64,000 nt of DNA from Mycolicibacterium monacense (GCF_010731575.1 NZ_AP022617.1:62001-126000), one strand, 5' to 3'. Shown: positions 39,298-53,926, counted from the first letter of the stretch. The notes: generated by a model not told the origin, from the sequence alone. A program made the numbers and translations.

Positions 39298-40568
39298 GGC
39301 TCTTCGGCGGTGGCCGACCAGTGCGTCGTCGCGATCAGTTCGGCGCTCGGCGCCGGCGAACAGGGGCCGACGATGGATGCGGCCTTGTGCAGGCATTCGT
39401 CCCATTCGCGGTCGGGATCGGAGTCGGCGGTGATGCCGCCGCCGACGCCGAGCACGGCCGACCCGTCGGCGCCGAACTCCACCGTCCGGATCGCCACGTT
39501 CAATTCGCACCCCGCCGCTGGAGAGGCGAGCCCGATTGTGCCGCAATAGATTCCGCGTCGCTTCGGTTCCCAGTGCCGCAGCAGGCTGCGCGCTCTGCCC
39601 TTCGGGGTGCCGGTGACCGACGCCGGCGGGAACGTCGCGTCGAGCACGTCGGACATCGGGAGGTCGACGGGGACCTCCGCGGTGACCGTCGACACCAGAT
39701 GCCAGACCCCGGGTGCGGGGCGGACGGCCAGCAGTTCGGGCACCGTCACCGTCCCCGTTCGCGCGATCCGGCCGAGGTCGTTGCGGACCAGGTCGACGAT
39801 CATGATGTTCTCCGCCACGTCCTTGACCGAGGCCCGCAGCTCGAGCGGATCCGCCGAGGACGGCAGCGTGCCCTTGATCGGGCTGGACGTCACCGCCGTG
39901 CCGCGGCGGCGCAGGAACAGTTCCGGGGACAGCGACGCCACCGAACCCCAGTCGCCGGCCAGGTATGCGGCGCGGGCCGGGGTGGTGCGCCGGGCGGTGT
40001 CGACGAAGAAGTCCAGCGGCGATCCGCGCAGCCGTCCGGTGAACTGTGTGCAGACGCAGGCCTGATACACCTCGCCGGCCGCGATCGCGGCCAGGCAGTC
40101 GGTCACCCCCCGGCGGTGGGTGTCGCGATCCGGTGGCGTCCAGCCGATCTCGTGGGCCGACGGCGCCCCGGGGGACCTGATGGCGTCGAGCGCCCAGGCG
40201 GGAGCCGTTGTGCCGCTCAGGCTTTCATACCACCAGCAGCCCTCGCGGTCGCGGCGCAGCACACGGTCCGACCACCCGCCCGCCGCCGCCGGGATGCGCG
40301 GGCCGGCGCCGTCGGCGCCGGGATCCGGGTAGGACAGGTATCCGAACCACCCTCCGCCGACGGCGTTCCCGGCGCCGGGCGGCACGTCGAACACGTCGAT
40401 CTGCGCGACGGGTGCGATCGTCACCGACGGGGCGATGACGGCCGTGGACCCGAACCAGTCCCCGAGCAGTGCGGCGGGCGGCGGGAGTCCCTGCGCGGCA
40501 CCGGCCGAGGCGACCGCGGCGAGCACCGTGGGCGCATCGCCGAGGTCGCCGAGCCGCTCGATCCGCAC
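39294..40568 (-). CDS. pabB: aminodeoxychorismate synthase component I
   Basis: 424 residues from GTG 40568. Chorismate-binding enzyme of folate synthesis: forms 4-amino-4-deoxychorismate with a PabA glutaminase. Motifs: IAAGEVYQACVCTQFTG, SSPIKGTLP (active-site Lys), ENIMIVDLVRNDLGRI, and PPASVTGTPKGRARSLL then RRGIYCGTIGLAS. Convergent with rsmI, sharing stop bases. Confidence 0.93.
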   Translation of the reverse strand: MRIERLGDLGDAPTVLAAVASAGAAQGLPPPAALLGDWFGSTAVIAPSVTIAPVAQIDVFDVPPGAGNAVGGGWFGYLSYPDPGADGAGPRIPAAAGGWSDRVLRRDREGCWWYESLSGTTAPAWALDAIRSPGAPSAHEIGWTPPDRDTHRRGVTDCLAAIAAGEVYQACVCTQFTGRLRGSPLDFFVDTARRTTPARAAYLAGDWGSVASLSPELFLRRRGTAVTSSPIKGTLPSSADPLELRASVKDVAENIMIVDLVRNDLGRIARTGTVTVPELLAVRPAPGVWHLVSTVTAEVPVDLPMSDVLDATFPPASVTGTPKGRARSLLRHWEPKRRGIYCGTIGLASPAAGCELNVAIRTVEFGADGSAVLGVGGGITADSDPDREWDECLHKAASIVGPCSPAPSAELIATTHWSATAEEP

Positions 40569-40580
40569 CGCCTCAGCTTC

Positions 40581-41480
40581 TCAGACCGTGCGGGTGATCT
40601 CCCGCGGGACGTCCACGCCGACCAGCTTGTCGGGGTTGCGCATCGCGTAGAAGTGGCTGATCCGGCCGTCCACGATCTCGACGGTCACGATGCCCTCGAA
40701 GCTGTCCCCGAGGAAGAGCTTGAGTGCGGGCGCGTTGTTGTACACGGCCGGTTCGATCCGCCCGGCTTCGCCCGCGGCCCGCAGCAGGCCCAGGACCAGC
40801 CTGCCGACCCGTTCGGCGCCGGTGACGGGCCGGCGCGCCGCGCTGCGCTTGCCCGCGCTGTCGGCGGTCCACACCACATCGGGTGCCAGCAGTTCCATCA
40901 GCCCGTCGAGGTCACCGGTCGACGCCGCGGCGAAGAACCGCATGGTGATCTCCGTCGACGTCTTCGGATCGACCGGTTCGAACCGTTTGCGGCGTGACTG
41001 GACGTGTTCGCGGGCGCGGTGGGCCATCTGCCGCACCGCCGTCGTCGACTTGCCGACCGCGGCGGCGATCTCGTCATGGCTGAAGCCGAACACCTCGCGC
41101 AGCACGAACACCGCCCGCTCGTCGGGGGTGAGGGTCTCGAGGACCACGAGCATGGCCATCGACACCGATTCGGCCAGGACCACATCGGCCTCGGCGTCCT
41201 TCGATTGCACCAGCAGCGGTTCGGGCAGCCACGGCCCGATGTAGTCCTCCCGCCGCCGGGACTGCGCCCGCAGCGCGTTGAGGGCCTGCCGGGTGACGAG
41301 CTGGGCGAGGTAGGCCTTGGTGTCGTGCACCGTATCGAGGTCCACCTCGGCCCAGCGCAGGTAGCTCTCCTGCAGCACGTCGTCGGATTCGGTTGCGCTG
41401 CCGAGGATCTCGTAGGCGATCGTGAACAGCAGCGGCCGCAGCATTGTGAACCGCTCGGCGTGCTCGGTCGTGGTGCTCAT
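40581..41480 (-). CDS. ECF41-type sigma factor (SigJ-like), cassette 1
   Basis: 299 residues. Sigma2 (about 15-75) with ESDDVLQESYLRW, sigma4 (about 115-165) with EVFGFSHDEIAAAVGKSTTA, and a C-terminal SnoaL-like extension (about 175-295) closing with YAMRNPDKLVG. The NPDKL motif and the extension define ECF41 factors, whose activity is set by that domain instead of an anti-sigma factor. Also WLPEPL in the linker. ATG 41480 overlaps the oxidoreductase stop (ATGA). Closely similar to the sigma gene at 42778-43677. Confidence 0.9.
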   Translation of the reverse strand: MSTTTEHAERFTMLRPLLFTIAYEILGSATESDDVLQESYLRWAEVDLDTVHDTKAYLAQLVTRQALNALRAQSRRREDYIGPWLPEPLLVQSKDAEADVVLAESVSMAMLVVLETLTPDERAVFVLREVFGFSHDEIAAAVGKSTTAVRQMAHRAREHVQSRRKRFEPVDPKTSTEITMRFFAAASTGDLDGLMELLAPDVVWTADSAGKRSAARRPVTGAERVGRLVLGLLRAAGEAGRIEPAVYNNAPALKLFLGDSFEGIVTVEIVDGRISHFYAMRNPDKLVGVDVPREITRTV

Positions 41481-42679
41481 CGGACCGGGAGGGCCTCGGC
41501 CAGGCGCTGCCTGCGCTTACCGCCCTTGAGCCAGAAGTAGCTTCCCGGTTTGCGCGCCTCGCGGGACAGGAACGAGATCGTGCCCCTGCAGACTTGCTCC
41601 TTGATCGACGCGGCGAGGCGTCCGCCGATGTGCAGCCGCATGGCCCGGTCGTCGAGGTGGGCGATCTGGATGAGCCCCGCGTCGCGGCCGAGGCTGATGC
41701 ACTGGCCGGTGAAGGCCTGGTTGATGGCCTTCGGCTCGGTGCCGGCGATCCGGCTCAGCACCGTGTTGGCGGCCTGGGCGCCCAGCGGGATCGCGGCCTG
41801 GCAGCTCATGCGCAGCGGCAGGTCCGACGGCGCCGAGGCGTCACCGGCCGCGACGATGCGGTCGTCGTCGACGCTGGTCAGGGTCTCGTCCGTGAGCAAC
41901 CGGCCGATGCGGTCGGTGGTCAGGCCACTGCGGGCGGCGAGGTCGGGGACGCCGAAGCCGGCCGTCCAGACGGTGACGGCGCTGGGCACGCGGCGCCCGT
42001 CGGCCAGCGTGACCGCATCCGGGTGCACGGCGGCGACCACGGCGTCGGGCCCGTCGAGCACCGTCACGCCGAGTCGGGCGAACCGCTTGGCGGCCGTCCG
42101 GCGTCCCGCGGTGCTCAGGTAGGGGCCCAGCACGCTGCCGCACACCAGCGTCACCCGGCGGCCGCCTTCGGCGAGTTCGGCGGCCACCTCCATGCCCGTC
42201 GGCCCCGCGCCCACGACGACGATCGGCGCATCGCCGGCGGCCGCCGCGAGCGCGGCGCGCAGTGGTTCGCCGTGTTCGTACTCGGAGATGGGGTGGGCGA
42301 ACTCCGCGGCACCCGGAACGGTGAGGGCGGCGCCCGTGCTGCCGACCGCGTAGATCAGGTAGTCGTAGTCGAGCGTCGTCCCGGAGGCCAGTTCGACCCG
42401 CCGGGCCGCCGCGTCGATGTGATCGGCGGCGTCCACGACCAGCGTGATGCCGTCACCGAGCACGGTGTCGTAGTCGACGACCGAGTCATCGGACCCGGTG
42501 ACCAACTGGTGCAGGCGGATTCGCTCGACGAACTGTGGTCGCGGGTTGATGAGCGTGACGGCGACATCGTCGTCGAGGCGCAGATGGTTGGCGGCCATCA
42601 CACCGGCGTAGCCGCCGCCGATCACGACGACGTGGGTTTTCTGTCCTCGTCGCGTGCGGTGGGTCCTGGCTTCGGTCAT
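41477..42679 (-). CDS. NDH-2-like FAD oxidoreductase, cassette 1
   Basis: 400 residues. FAD site VVVIGGGYAGVMAANHL (residues 17-33), NAD site IVVVGAGPTGMEVAAEL, and the C-terminal FAD motif VAAGDASAPSD. Similar to type II NADH dehydrogenases but with a shortened C-terminus lacking an obvious membrane helix. It is the usual COE-type partner of an ECF41 sigma factor and is coupled to it. A TGTCACA-type promoter precedes it. Confidence 0.88.
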   Translation of the reverse strand: MTEARTHRTRRGQKTHVVVIGGGYAGVMAANHLRLDDDVAVTLINPRPQFVERIRLHQLVTGSDDSVVDYDTVLGDGITLVVDAADHIDAAARRVELASGTTLDYDYLIYAVGSTGAALTVPGAAEFAHPISEYEHGEPLRAALAAAAGDAPIVVVGAGPTGMEVAAELAEGGRRVTLVCGSVLGPYLSTAGRRTAAKRFARLGVTVLDGPDAVVAAVHPDAVTLADGRRVPSAVTVWTAGFGVPDLAARSGLTTDRIGRLLTDETLTSVDDDRIVAAGDASAPSDLPLRMSCQAAIPLGAQAANTVLSRIAGTEPKAINQAFTGQCISLGRDAGLIQIAHLDDRAMRLHIGGRLAASIKEQVCRGTISFLSREARKPGSYFWLKGGKRRQRLAEALPVR

Positions 42680-42720
42680 TCTCGTCTCCTTCGGTCATCC
42701 GGCTCCGTTCGCCGGTCTGT

Positions 42721-42753
42721 CCTCGAGACACCACGCACACCGGAAGTGTGACA
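42721..42753 (-). promoter_or_regulatory. candidate ECF41 promoter, cassette 1
   Basis: Read on the minus strand: TGTCACA (42753-42747), 16 bp, then TGTC inside GGTGTCTCGAGG (42732-42721), 42 bp before the oxidoreductase ATG. The published ECF41 target is TGTCACA-N16-CGTC (from memory). The second cassette keeps GGTGTCTTGAGG at the same place. Confidence 0.65.
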
Positions 42754-42777
42754 CTCCGGCGCGATATGTGCTGCAGG

Positions 42778-43677
42778 TCACTGACGGCGGATCGTCCGGG
42801 CGACGCCGATCCCGGTCAGTTTGTCCGGGTTGGCCATCGCGTAGAAGTTCGCGATCCGGCCGTCGACGACGTCGATCAGGATCATCCCCTCCACGCGGTC
42901 GCCGCTGCGCACCAGGACCGCGGGGGTGTTGTTGTAGGTCGCCGTCTCCAGTCGGAGGTCCGGCACCTGCTTCGGTGCCGCCCGGAAGAACCCTGCGATG
43001 AGGGCCGCCACCTTCTTCGCGCCCAGCACCGGCCGCCGGATCGCCTTGGCGCGTCCGCCGCTGTCGGTGATCCACACCGCGTCCGGGGCGAGCAGCGCCA
43101 GCAGACCCTCCACGTCGCCGGTGGCGGCGGCCGTCATGAACTGCTCGGTGACCTTCGCCGCGTCGGCGGCGTCGGCGGGCCCGAACCGCGTGCGCCGCGC
43201 GTGCACGTGTTCGCGGGCGCGGTACGCCATCTGGCGCACCGCACCCACGGACTTGCCGACGGCTTCGGCGATCTCGGCGTGGTCGAACCCGAACACCTCG
43301 CGCAGGACGAACACCGCCCGCTCGTCGGGGGTGAGCGTCTCCAGCACCACCAGCATCGCCATCGACACCGACTCGGCGAGCACCACGTCCGACGCGGCGT
43401 CACCGTCGTCGACCAGCAGGGGCTCGGGCAGCCAGGGTCCGACGTAGTCCTCGCGGCGGCGGGCGTTCGTGCGCACCGCGTTGAGGGCCTGCCGTGTCAC
43501 CAACTGCGCCAGGTAGGACCGGGTGTCGTGGACCGTCGCGAGGTCCACGTCGGCCCAGCGCAGGAAGCTGTCCTGCAGTACGTCGTCGGATTCGGTTGCG
43601 CTGCCGAGGATTTCGTAGGCGATCGTGAACAGCAGCGGTCGCAGTGACGTGAATCGCTCGGCATGCTCGGTGGTCAC
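42778..43677 (-). CDS. ECF41-type sigma factor (SigJ-like), cassette 2
   Basis: 299 residues from GTG 43677, which overlaps the upstream oxidoreductase stop (GTGA); longer frames to 44001 are out of place. Same domains as the cassette-1 sigma: ESDDVLQDSFLRW, EVFGFDHAEIAEAVGKSVGA, WLPEPL and YAMANPDKLTG. Long identical blocks with the other (LETLTPDERAVFVLREVFGF) show a recent paralogue pair; differences concentrate in the C-terminal domain. Confidence 0.9.
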   Translation of the reverse strand: MTTEHAERFTSLRPLLFTIAYEILGSATESDDVLQDSFLRWADVDLATVHDTRSYLAQLVTRQALNAVRTNARRREDYVGPWLPEPLLVDDGDAASDVVLAESVSMAMLVVLETLTPDERAVFVLREVFGFDHAEIAEAVGKSVGAVRQMAYRAREHVHARRTRFGPADAADAAKVTEQFMTAAATGDVEGLLALLAPDAVWITDSGGRAKAIRRPVLGAKKVAALIAGFFRAAPKQVPDLRLETATYNNTPAVLVRSGDRVEGMILIDVVDGRIANFYAMANPDKLTGIGVARTIRRQ

Positions 43678-44843
43678 GGTTCTGCGACCAACTCGGCCAC
43701 CCGGGGCCGCGGCCCACCCTTGAGCCAGAACGCCGAACCGGGTTTGCGGGCCTCGCGGCGCAGACTCCAGACCGTCCCCCTGCAGATGAGCTCCTTGAGC
43801 GGCGCGGCGAGTCGGCCGGCCAGGTAGGCGTCGAGCGGGGTGTCGTCCCTGCGGCCGAACTGCACGATGGCCGCGCGGCGGCCCAGGCTCGTGCAGGTGC
43901 CCGCGAAGCCGTACTCGAACACGGCGGGCTGTTCGTCGGCGATGCGGCTCAGCACGGTGTTGGCGGCCTGAGGGCCGAGCTGGGATGCGGACGCGCAGCA
44001 CATCCGCAGCGGCTCACCCGACGGCGCCGCGCAGTCACCGGCGGCGATGATGCGGGGGTCGTCCACGCTGGTCAGTGTCTCGTCGGTGAGCAACCGGCCC
44101 ATCCCGTCGGTGCTGAGCCCGCTCTGCGCCGCCAGGCCGGGCACCCCGAACCCACCGGTCCAGATGGTCAGGGCGCTCGGGCGTACGGCGCCGTCGGCGA
44201 AGACCACCGCGCCGGGGCGCACCTCGGTCACCACATCTGTTTCCAGCACGGCGATGTGCAGTTTCGCCAGCGTCTTGGCGATCGACCGCCGGCCCGGATC
44301 CGACAGCGACGGGCCGAGCCGGCCGCCGCATACGAGCGTCACCCTGCGGTTCTGCTCGGCGAGTTCGGTGGCCACCTCGATCCCGGTCAGCCCGCCGCCG
44401 ACCACCGTCACCGGCGCGTCCGGGTGCAGTTCGTCGAGGATCGCGCGCAGGCGCTGGGCCTGCTCGAGTTCGGCGACGGGATGAGCGAATTCGGCCGCGC
44501 CGGGAACCGACTCCGGCACCGCGCCGGTGCTGCCGACGGCGTAGATCACGTAGTCGTAGCCGAGCGCGCCGCCCGATGCCAGTTCGATCGATCGGGCGCC
44601 GGTGTCGATGCGGGTCGCGGTGTCGACGACGAGCCGGATGCCCTCACCGAGCAGATCGCCGTAGTCGACGGTGGCTTCGCCGGTGCCCGCCACCAGCTGG
44701 TGCAGCCGGATCCGTTCGACGAATCTCGGCCGCGGATTGACCAGCGTGACGTCGACGTCGGCGCGCATCCGCAGATGGTTGGCCGCCAGTGTCCCGCTGT
44801 ATCCGCCGCCGATGACGACGACGTGCGGACGGTGGATGCTCAT
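43674..44843 (-). CDS. NDH-2-like FAD oxidoreductase, cassette 2
   Basis: 389 residues. VVVIGGGYSGTLAANHL near the N-terminus, VTVVGGGLTGIEVATEL as the NAD site, and IIAAGDCAAPSGEPLRMCC. Shares TDETLTSVDD, RLHQLV and the WLKGG end with its cassette-1 paralogue. Expected to be the output or signal-modifying enzyme of its coupled ECF41 sigma factor. Strong RBS AAGGAGG before ATG 44843. Confidence 0.88.
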   Translation of the reverse strand: MSIHRPHVVVIGGGYSGTLAANHLRMRADVDVTLVNPRPRFVERIRLHQLVAGTGEATVDYGDLLGEGIRLVVDTATRIDTGARSIELASGGALGYDYVIYAVGSTGAVPESVPGAAEFAHPVAELEQAQRLRAILDELHPDAPVTVVGGGLTGIEVATELAEQNRRVTLVCGGRLGPSLSDPGRRSIAKTLAKLHIAVLETDVVTEVRPGAVVFADGAVRPSALTIWTGGFGVPGLAAQSGLSTDGMGRLLTDETLTSVDDPRIIAAGDCAAPSGEPLRMCCASASQLGPQAANTVLSRIADEQPAVFEYGFAGTCTSLGRRAAIVQFGRRDDTPLDAYLAGRLAAPLKELICRGTVWSLRREARKPGSAFWLKGGPRPRVAELVAEP

Positions 44844-44875
44844 GGTGCCTCCTTGTGTCTCGGGGATGTGATGCC

Positions 44876-44908
44876 CCTCAAGACACCGCCCGCGACGGAA
44901 ACGTCACG
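44876..44908 (-). promoter_or_regulatory. candidate ECF41 promoter, cassette 2
   Basis: Minus-strand CGTGACGTTTCCG (from 44908) then GGTGTCTTGAGG (44887-44876), 32 bp before the oxidoreductase ATG. The -10 block is nearly identical to cassette 1, but the -35 block (GTGACGT versus TGTCACA) has changed, so the two sigma factors may no longer recognise each other's promoter. Confidence 0.5.
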
Positions 44909-44937
44909 CCGCAGGCCGCGAATGTGAGCTAGGTCAC

Positions 44938-47851
<2,914 letters not shown>

Positions 47852-47864
47852 TTGGGTTCACCTT

Positions 47865-48716
47865 ATGGTGTGGGACGTGAGTCGATCGAACCGTCCGGCA
47901 CCGCCGGCTCCCGAGCCGTTGACGCCGCTGATCGATGCGCACACCCACCTCGACGCCTGCGGTGCGCGCGACGGTGACGACGTGCGGGCGGTGCTGGACC
48001 GGGCGGGCGCGGTCGGCGTGGGCGCGGTCGTGACGATCGCCGACGATCTGGCCTCGGCGCACTGGGCCACCCGGGCCGCCGACTGGGATGACCGGGTCTA
48101 CGCGGCCGTGGCCCTGCACCCCACCCGCGCCGATGCGCTGACCGACGAGGCGAAGGTCGAGATCGAACGGCTCGTCGCCCACCCGCGGGTGGTGGCGGTC
48201 GGGGAGACCGGGCTGGATCTGTACTGGCCCGGCAAGCTCGACGGCTGCGCCGAGCCGGAGGTGCAGCGGGAGGCGTTCGCCTGGCACATCGACCTCGCCA
48301 AGCGCACCGGCAAGCCGCTGATGATCCACAACCGCGATGCCGACGCGGCCGTCCTCGACGTACTCGCCGCCGAGGGCGCGCCGGAGACGGTGATCTTCCA
48401 CTGCTTCTCCTCGGATGCGCAGATGGCCCGCACCTGTGTGGACGCCGGCTGGCTGCTGAGCCTTTCGGGCACGGTGAGCTTCCGGAACGCGCATGCCCTG
48501 CGGGAGGCGGCGCAGCTGATCCCCGGCGAGCAGCTCCTCGTCGAAACGGATGCACCATTTCTCACCCCGCACCCGTACCGCGGCGCCCCCAACGAGCCGT
48601 ACTGCCTGCCGTACACCGTCCGCGCCCTGGCCGAGGTCCGCGGCGAGCCGGCCGAGGAGCTGGCTCAGCAAACCGCCGACAACGCGATCCGCGCGTACGC
48701 ACTCCGTACGGGTTGA
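47865..48716 (+). CDS. tatD: TatD-family metal-dependent deoxyribonuclease
   Basis: 283 residues from ATG 47865; GTG 47877 is an alternative. TIM-barrel amidohydrolase fold: IDAHTHLDAC metal motif, AVGETGLDLYW (bridging Glu), MIHNRDAD, FHCFSSDAQ and VETDAPFLTPHP. Likely a 3'-5' DNA/RNA exonuclease in repair or turnover. No Shine-Dalgarno; the short gap to metG points to overlapping divergent promoters. Confidence 0.92.
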   Translation: MVWDVSRSNRPAPPAPEPLTPLIDAHTHLDACGARDGDDVRAVLDRAGAVGVGAVVTIADDLASAHWATRAADWDDRVYAAVALHPTRADALTDEAKVEIERLVAHPRVVAVGETGLDLYWPGKLDGCAEPEVQREAFAWHIDLAKRTGKPLMIHNRDADAAVLDVLAAEGAPETVIFHCFSSDAQMARTCVDAGWLLSLSGTVSFRNAHALREAAQLIPGEQLLVETDAPFLTPHPYRGAPNEPYCLPYTVRALAEVRGEPAEELAQQTADNAIRAYALRTG

Positions 48717-48753
48717 TCTCAGTAAAGGAGTTCGTTACCGTCTTGTGATCGTA

Positions 48754-48777
48754 AGCGGACTTAGCTCCGCTTTTTTT
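48754..48777 (+). terminator. intrinsic terminator, end of tatD or rpfB attenuator
   Basis: AGCGGA-CTTAGC-TCCGCT (48754-48771) followed by six more T (48772-48777): a textbook intrinsic terminator in the 95-bp tatD-rpfB gap. It is 34 bp upstream of the rpfB TTG. Premature termination in the rpfB leader has been reported in M. tuberculosis (from memory), so it may act as an attenuator. Confidence 0.85.
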
Positions 48778-48796
48778 GAAACGTTTGTACCAATAA

Positions 48797-50820
<2,024 letters not shown>

Positions 50821-50879
50821 TGCCGGTCTGGCCTGCCGCTGGAGTTTGCACCGTCCACATGCGGCGATAGTGTCGAGCG

Positions 50880-51848
50880 GTGCGCAACGGCAACACCGCC
50901 TCCGAGTGGGTTCCCACCGGGTCGGTCACCGTGCGGGTGCCCGGCAAGGTCAACCTGTTCCTGGGCGTCGGTGATCTGCGCGACGACGGCTACCACGATC
51001 TGACGACGGTCTTCCACGCCGTATCCCTGCTCGACGAGGTCACCGTCTCGACCGCCGACACGCTGTCGCTGGATCTGGCCGGCGAGGGCGCCGAGTCGCT
51101 GCCCGCCGATCGTCGCAACCTCGCCTGGAAAGCGGCCGAACTGATGGCCGAGCACGTCGGGAGATCACCCGATGTGGCGATCTCGATCGAGAAGTCGATT
51201 CCGGTGGCCGGCGGCATGGCCGGGGGCAGCGCCGACGCCGCGGGGGTGCTGGTCGCGATGAATCACCTCTGGGAGATCGGCGTACCGCGACGCGATCTGC
51301 ACGCGATGGCCGCCGAACTGGGCAGTGACGTCCCGTTCGCGCTGCACGGCGGTACCGCATTGGGCACCGGTCGCGGCGAGGAGCTCGCGACCGTACTGGC
51401 CCGCAGCACGTTCCACTGGGTGCTCGCCTTCGCGTACAAGGGCCTCTCGACGCCGAAGGTGTTTCGTGAGCTCGACCGGTTGCGTGCCACGGCTGGTGGC
51501 GCCAGGGCCGAACCCGCCCGGCTGGGCGATCCGGAGCCGATGCTGGCCGCGCTGGCGTCCGGGGATGCCCGGCAACTGGCGCCGCTGCTCGGCAACGACC
51601 TGCAGGCGGCCGCGCTGAGCCTGAGCCCGGACCTGCGGCGGACGCTGCGGGCCGGACTGGACGCGGGTGCGCTGGCCGCGATCGTGTCCGGGTCGGGGCC
51701 GACGTGCGCGTTCCTGTGCGCCTCGTCGCCGCAGGCGATCGATGTCGGCGCCCGCCTGGCCGGTGCCGGGGTGTGCCGGACCGTGCGGGTGGCCAGTGGA
51801 CCCGTGCAGGGTGCGCGGGTGGTCCCCGCACCCTCGCCGTCGGTGTGA
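50880..51848 (+). CDS. ispE: 4-diphosphocytidyl-2-C-methylerythritol kinase
   Basis: 322 residues from GTG 50880. GHMP kinase of the non-mevalonate isoprenoid pathway. Substrate region [20 protein letters not shown] with Lys for proton transfer, ATP loop [20 protein letters not shown] (residues 107-126), and motif 3 [16 protein letters not shown]. Third gene of the rpfB operon, 59 bp after ksgA. Confidence 0.95.
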   Translation: MRNGNTASEWVPTGSVTVRVPGKVNLFLGVGDLRDDGYHDLTTVFHAVSLLDEVTVSTADTLSLDLAGEGAESLPADRRNLAWKAAELMAEHVGRSPDVAISIEKSIPVAGGMAGGSADAAGVLVAMNHLWEIGVPRRDLHAMAAELGSDVPFALHGGTALGTGRGEELATVLARSTFHWVLAFAYKGLSTPKVFRELDRLRATAGGARAEPARLGDPEPMLAALASGDARQLAPLLGNDLQAAALSLSPDLRRTLRAGLDAGALAAIVSGSGPTCAFLCASSPQAIDVGARLAGAGVCRTVRVASGPVQGARVVPAPSPSV

Positions 51849-52176
51849 GGATGAGGTCATTGCGTCCGGAAAGTGTGACGCACGCCTCAATCGGCCCGAG
51901 AGTTTGGCAGTTACTTAAGGGTCTCTTAAGATGGTCGGCGGTGAAAGCTAGCGGTCGAGAAGTTGACGCGTGTCCTTTCCCGCCGGCGCCGTCGGCGGGC
52001 GCCGATGTAAACCCGCAGGACCCGGTCCGACCGCAGCGGAGCGCAGGGCCGGCCGCCTCATCACCGTTTCGATACCCAACTGCTCCTGAATCGTGTGCGC
52101 GTGCCTACTCGGCAACGCTCGTGGACAGGCGGAGCATAAAAAGCCGGGCAGTGGCGCCGGTCCACAGGAGGATGTC
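51849..52176 (+). other. 328-bp intergenic region before the fatty-acyl-AMP ligase
   Basis: No gene accepted; the fadD frame stays open to 52093 but the RBS marks 52177. CTTAAG occurs twice (ACTTAAGGGTCTCTTAAGAT near 51915), forming paired palindromes that include a possible -10 (TTAAGAT). A GC-rich inverted repeat CGCCGGCGCC...GGCGCCG lies near 51980-52005. Confidence 0.5.
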
Positions 52177-53811
52177 GTGAGCAGGTTCACCGAGAAGATG
52201 TACCGCAACGCGCGAACCGTGAGCACCGGCATGGTGACCGGCGAGCCGCACGAACCCATCCGCCACACCTGGGGTGAGGTGCACGAGCGGGCCCGCCGCA
52301 TCGCCGGCGGACTCGCGGCAGCCGGTGTCGGCCACGGCGACGCCGTGGGTGTGCTGGCCGGCTTCCCGGTCGAGATCGCCCCGACCGCGCAGGGCCTGTG
52401 GATGCGCGGCGCGAGCCTGACCATGCTGCACCAGCCGACGCCGCGCACCGACCTCGCGATGTGGGCCGAAGACACGATGAACGTCATCGGCATGATCGAG
52501 GCGAAGGCCGTCATCGTCTCCGAGCCGTTCGTGGTCGCCATCCCGGTGCTCGAGGAGAAGGGGATCAAGGTCCTCACCGTCAGTGACCTACTGGCGGCCG
52601 AGCCGATCGACCCCATCGAGGTGGGCGAGGACGATCTCGCGCTGATGCAGCTGACGTCGGGATCGACCGGATCCCCGAAGGCCGTGCAGGTTACGCACCG
52701 CAACATCCACTCCAACGCCGAGGCGATGTTCATCGGCGCGGAGTACGACGTCGAGAACGACGTCATGGTCAGCTGGCTGCCCTGTTTCCACGACATGGGC
52801 ATGGTCGGCTTCCTCACCATCCCGATGTACTTCGGCGCCGAGCTCGTCAAGGTCACGCCGATGGACTTCCTGCGCGACACCCTGCTCTGGGCCAAGCTCA
52901 TCGACAAGTACAAGGGCACGATGACGGCGGCGCCGAACTTCGCCTACGCGCTGCTGGCCAAGCGGCTGCGCCGCCAGGCCAAACCGGGCGACTTCGACCT
53001 GTCCACGCTGCGATTCGCGCTCTCGGGGGCCGAGCCGGTCGAACCCGCCGACGTCGAGGACCTGATCGACGCCGGAAAGCCGTTCGGCCTCAAGCCGGAG
53101 GCCATCCTGCCCGCCTACGGCATGGCCGAGACCACGCTCGCCGTGTCGTTCTCGCCGTGCGGCGCCGGTCTCGTCGTCGACGAGGTCGACGCCGACCTAC
53201 TGGCTGCGCTGCGCCGCGCCGTGCCCGCCACCAAGGGCAACACCAAGCGGCTGGCCGATCTGGGCCCGCTGCTCACCGATCTCGAAGCCCGCGTCATCGA
53301 CGAGAACGGCAATGTCATGCCGCCTCGCGGAGTGGGCGTCATCGAACTGCGCGGCGAATGCGTCACGCCCGGGTACATGACCATGGGTGGATTCATCCCG
53401 GCCCAGGACGACCACGGCTGGTACGACACCGGCGACCTCGGCTACATCACCGAGGAGGGTCACGTCGTGGTCTGCGGCCGCGTCAAGGACGTGATCATCA
53501 TGGCCGGGCGCAACATCTACCCCACCGACATCGAACGCGCGGCGGGCCGCGTCGAGGGTGTCCGGCCGGGTTGTGCCGTCGCGGTGCGACTCGATGCCGG
53601 ACACTCGCGTGAGACGTTCGCCGTGGCGGTGGAGTCCAACAACTGGCAGGATCCCGCCGAGGTGCGCCGAATCGAGCATCAGGTCGCCCACGAGGTCGTC
53701 GCGGAGGTCGAGATGCGTCCGCGCAATGTCGTGGTTCTCGGACCGGGCAGCATCCCGAAGACCTCGTCGGGCAAGCTGCGCCGCGCCAACTCGGTCTCGC
53801 TGGTCACCTAA
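52177..53811 (+). CDS. fatty-acyl-AMP ligase (Pks16-like FadD)
   Basis: 544 residues from GTG 52177 with AGGAGG 5 nt upstream, the same length as Rv1013 (called pks16 but an acyl-activating enzyme). ANL fold: P-loop [21 protein letters not shown]5 [15 protein letters not shown]7 [15 protein letters not shown]8 [20 protein letters not shown], and A10 Lys in [11 protein letters not shown]. Activates fatty acids as acyl-adenylates; CoA or carrier-protein transfer not determined by motif. Confidence 0.9.
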   Translation: MSRFTEKMYRNARTVSTGMVTGEPHEPIRHTWGEVHERARRIAGGLAAAGVGHGDAVGVLAGFPVEIAPTAQGLWMRGASLTMLHQPTPRTDLAMWAEDTMNVIGMIEAKAVIVSEPFVVAIPVLEEKGIKVLTVSDLLAAEPIDPIEVGEDDLALMQLTSGSTGSPKAVQVTHRNIHSNAEAMFIGAEYDVENDVMVSWLPCFHDMGMVGFLTIPMYFGAELVKVTPMDFLRDTLLWAKLIDKYKGTMTAAPNFAYALLAKRLRRQAKPGDFDLSTLRFALSGAEPVEPADVEDLIDAGKPFGLKPEAILPAYGMAETTLAVSFSPCGAGLVVDEVDADLLAALRRAVPATKGNTKRLADLGPLLTDLEARVIDENGNVMPPRGVGVIELRGECVTPGYMTMGGFIPAQDDHGWYDTGDLGYITEEGHVVVCGRVKDVIIMAGRNIYPTDIERAAGRVEGVRPGCAVAVRLDAGHSRETFAVAVESNNWQDPAEVRRIEHQVAHEVVAEVEMRPRNVVVLGPGSIPKTSSGKLRRANSVSLVT

Positions 53812-53818
53812 TCCTGCC

Positions 53819-53877
53819 GAGCAGACGCAAAAGTCCCCGAAACGTCGGCGTGTTGCGGACATTTGTGTCTGCTCGCG
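53819..53877. repeat. dispersed palindromic repeat, copy A
   Basis: GAGCAGACGCAAA (53819-53831) pairs with TTTGTGTCTGCTC (53862-53874), one mismatch, 30-base loop. The right arm TGTGTCTGCTCGCGC is shared with the element at 60068-60124. Sits between fadD and the ABC exporter; may stop transcription from either side. Confidence 0.6.
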
Positions 53878-53926
53878 CACCGAAACTCGTTCGCCCGCTG
53901 TCGGTCGGCGCGGTTACCGTCGTGGC

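Noticed and set aside
42778..44001. 407-codon version of the cassette-2 sigma factor
   Set aside because: The first 108 codons overlap the oxidoreductase in another frame; GTG 43677 gives the paralogue's exact length and a GTGA coupling.
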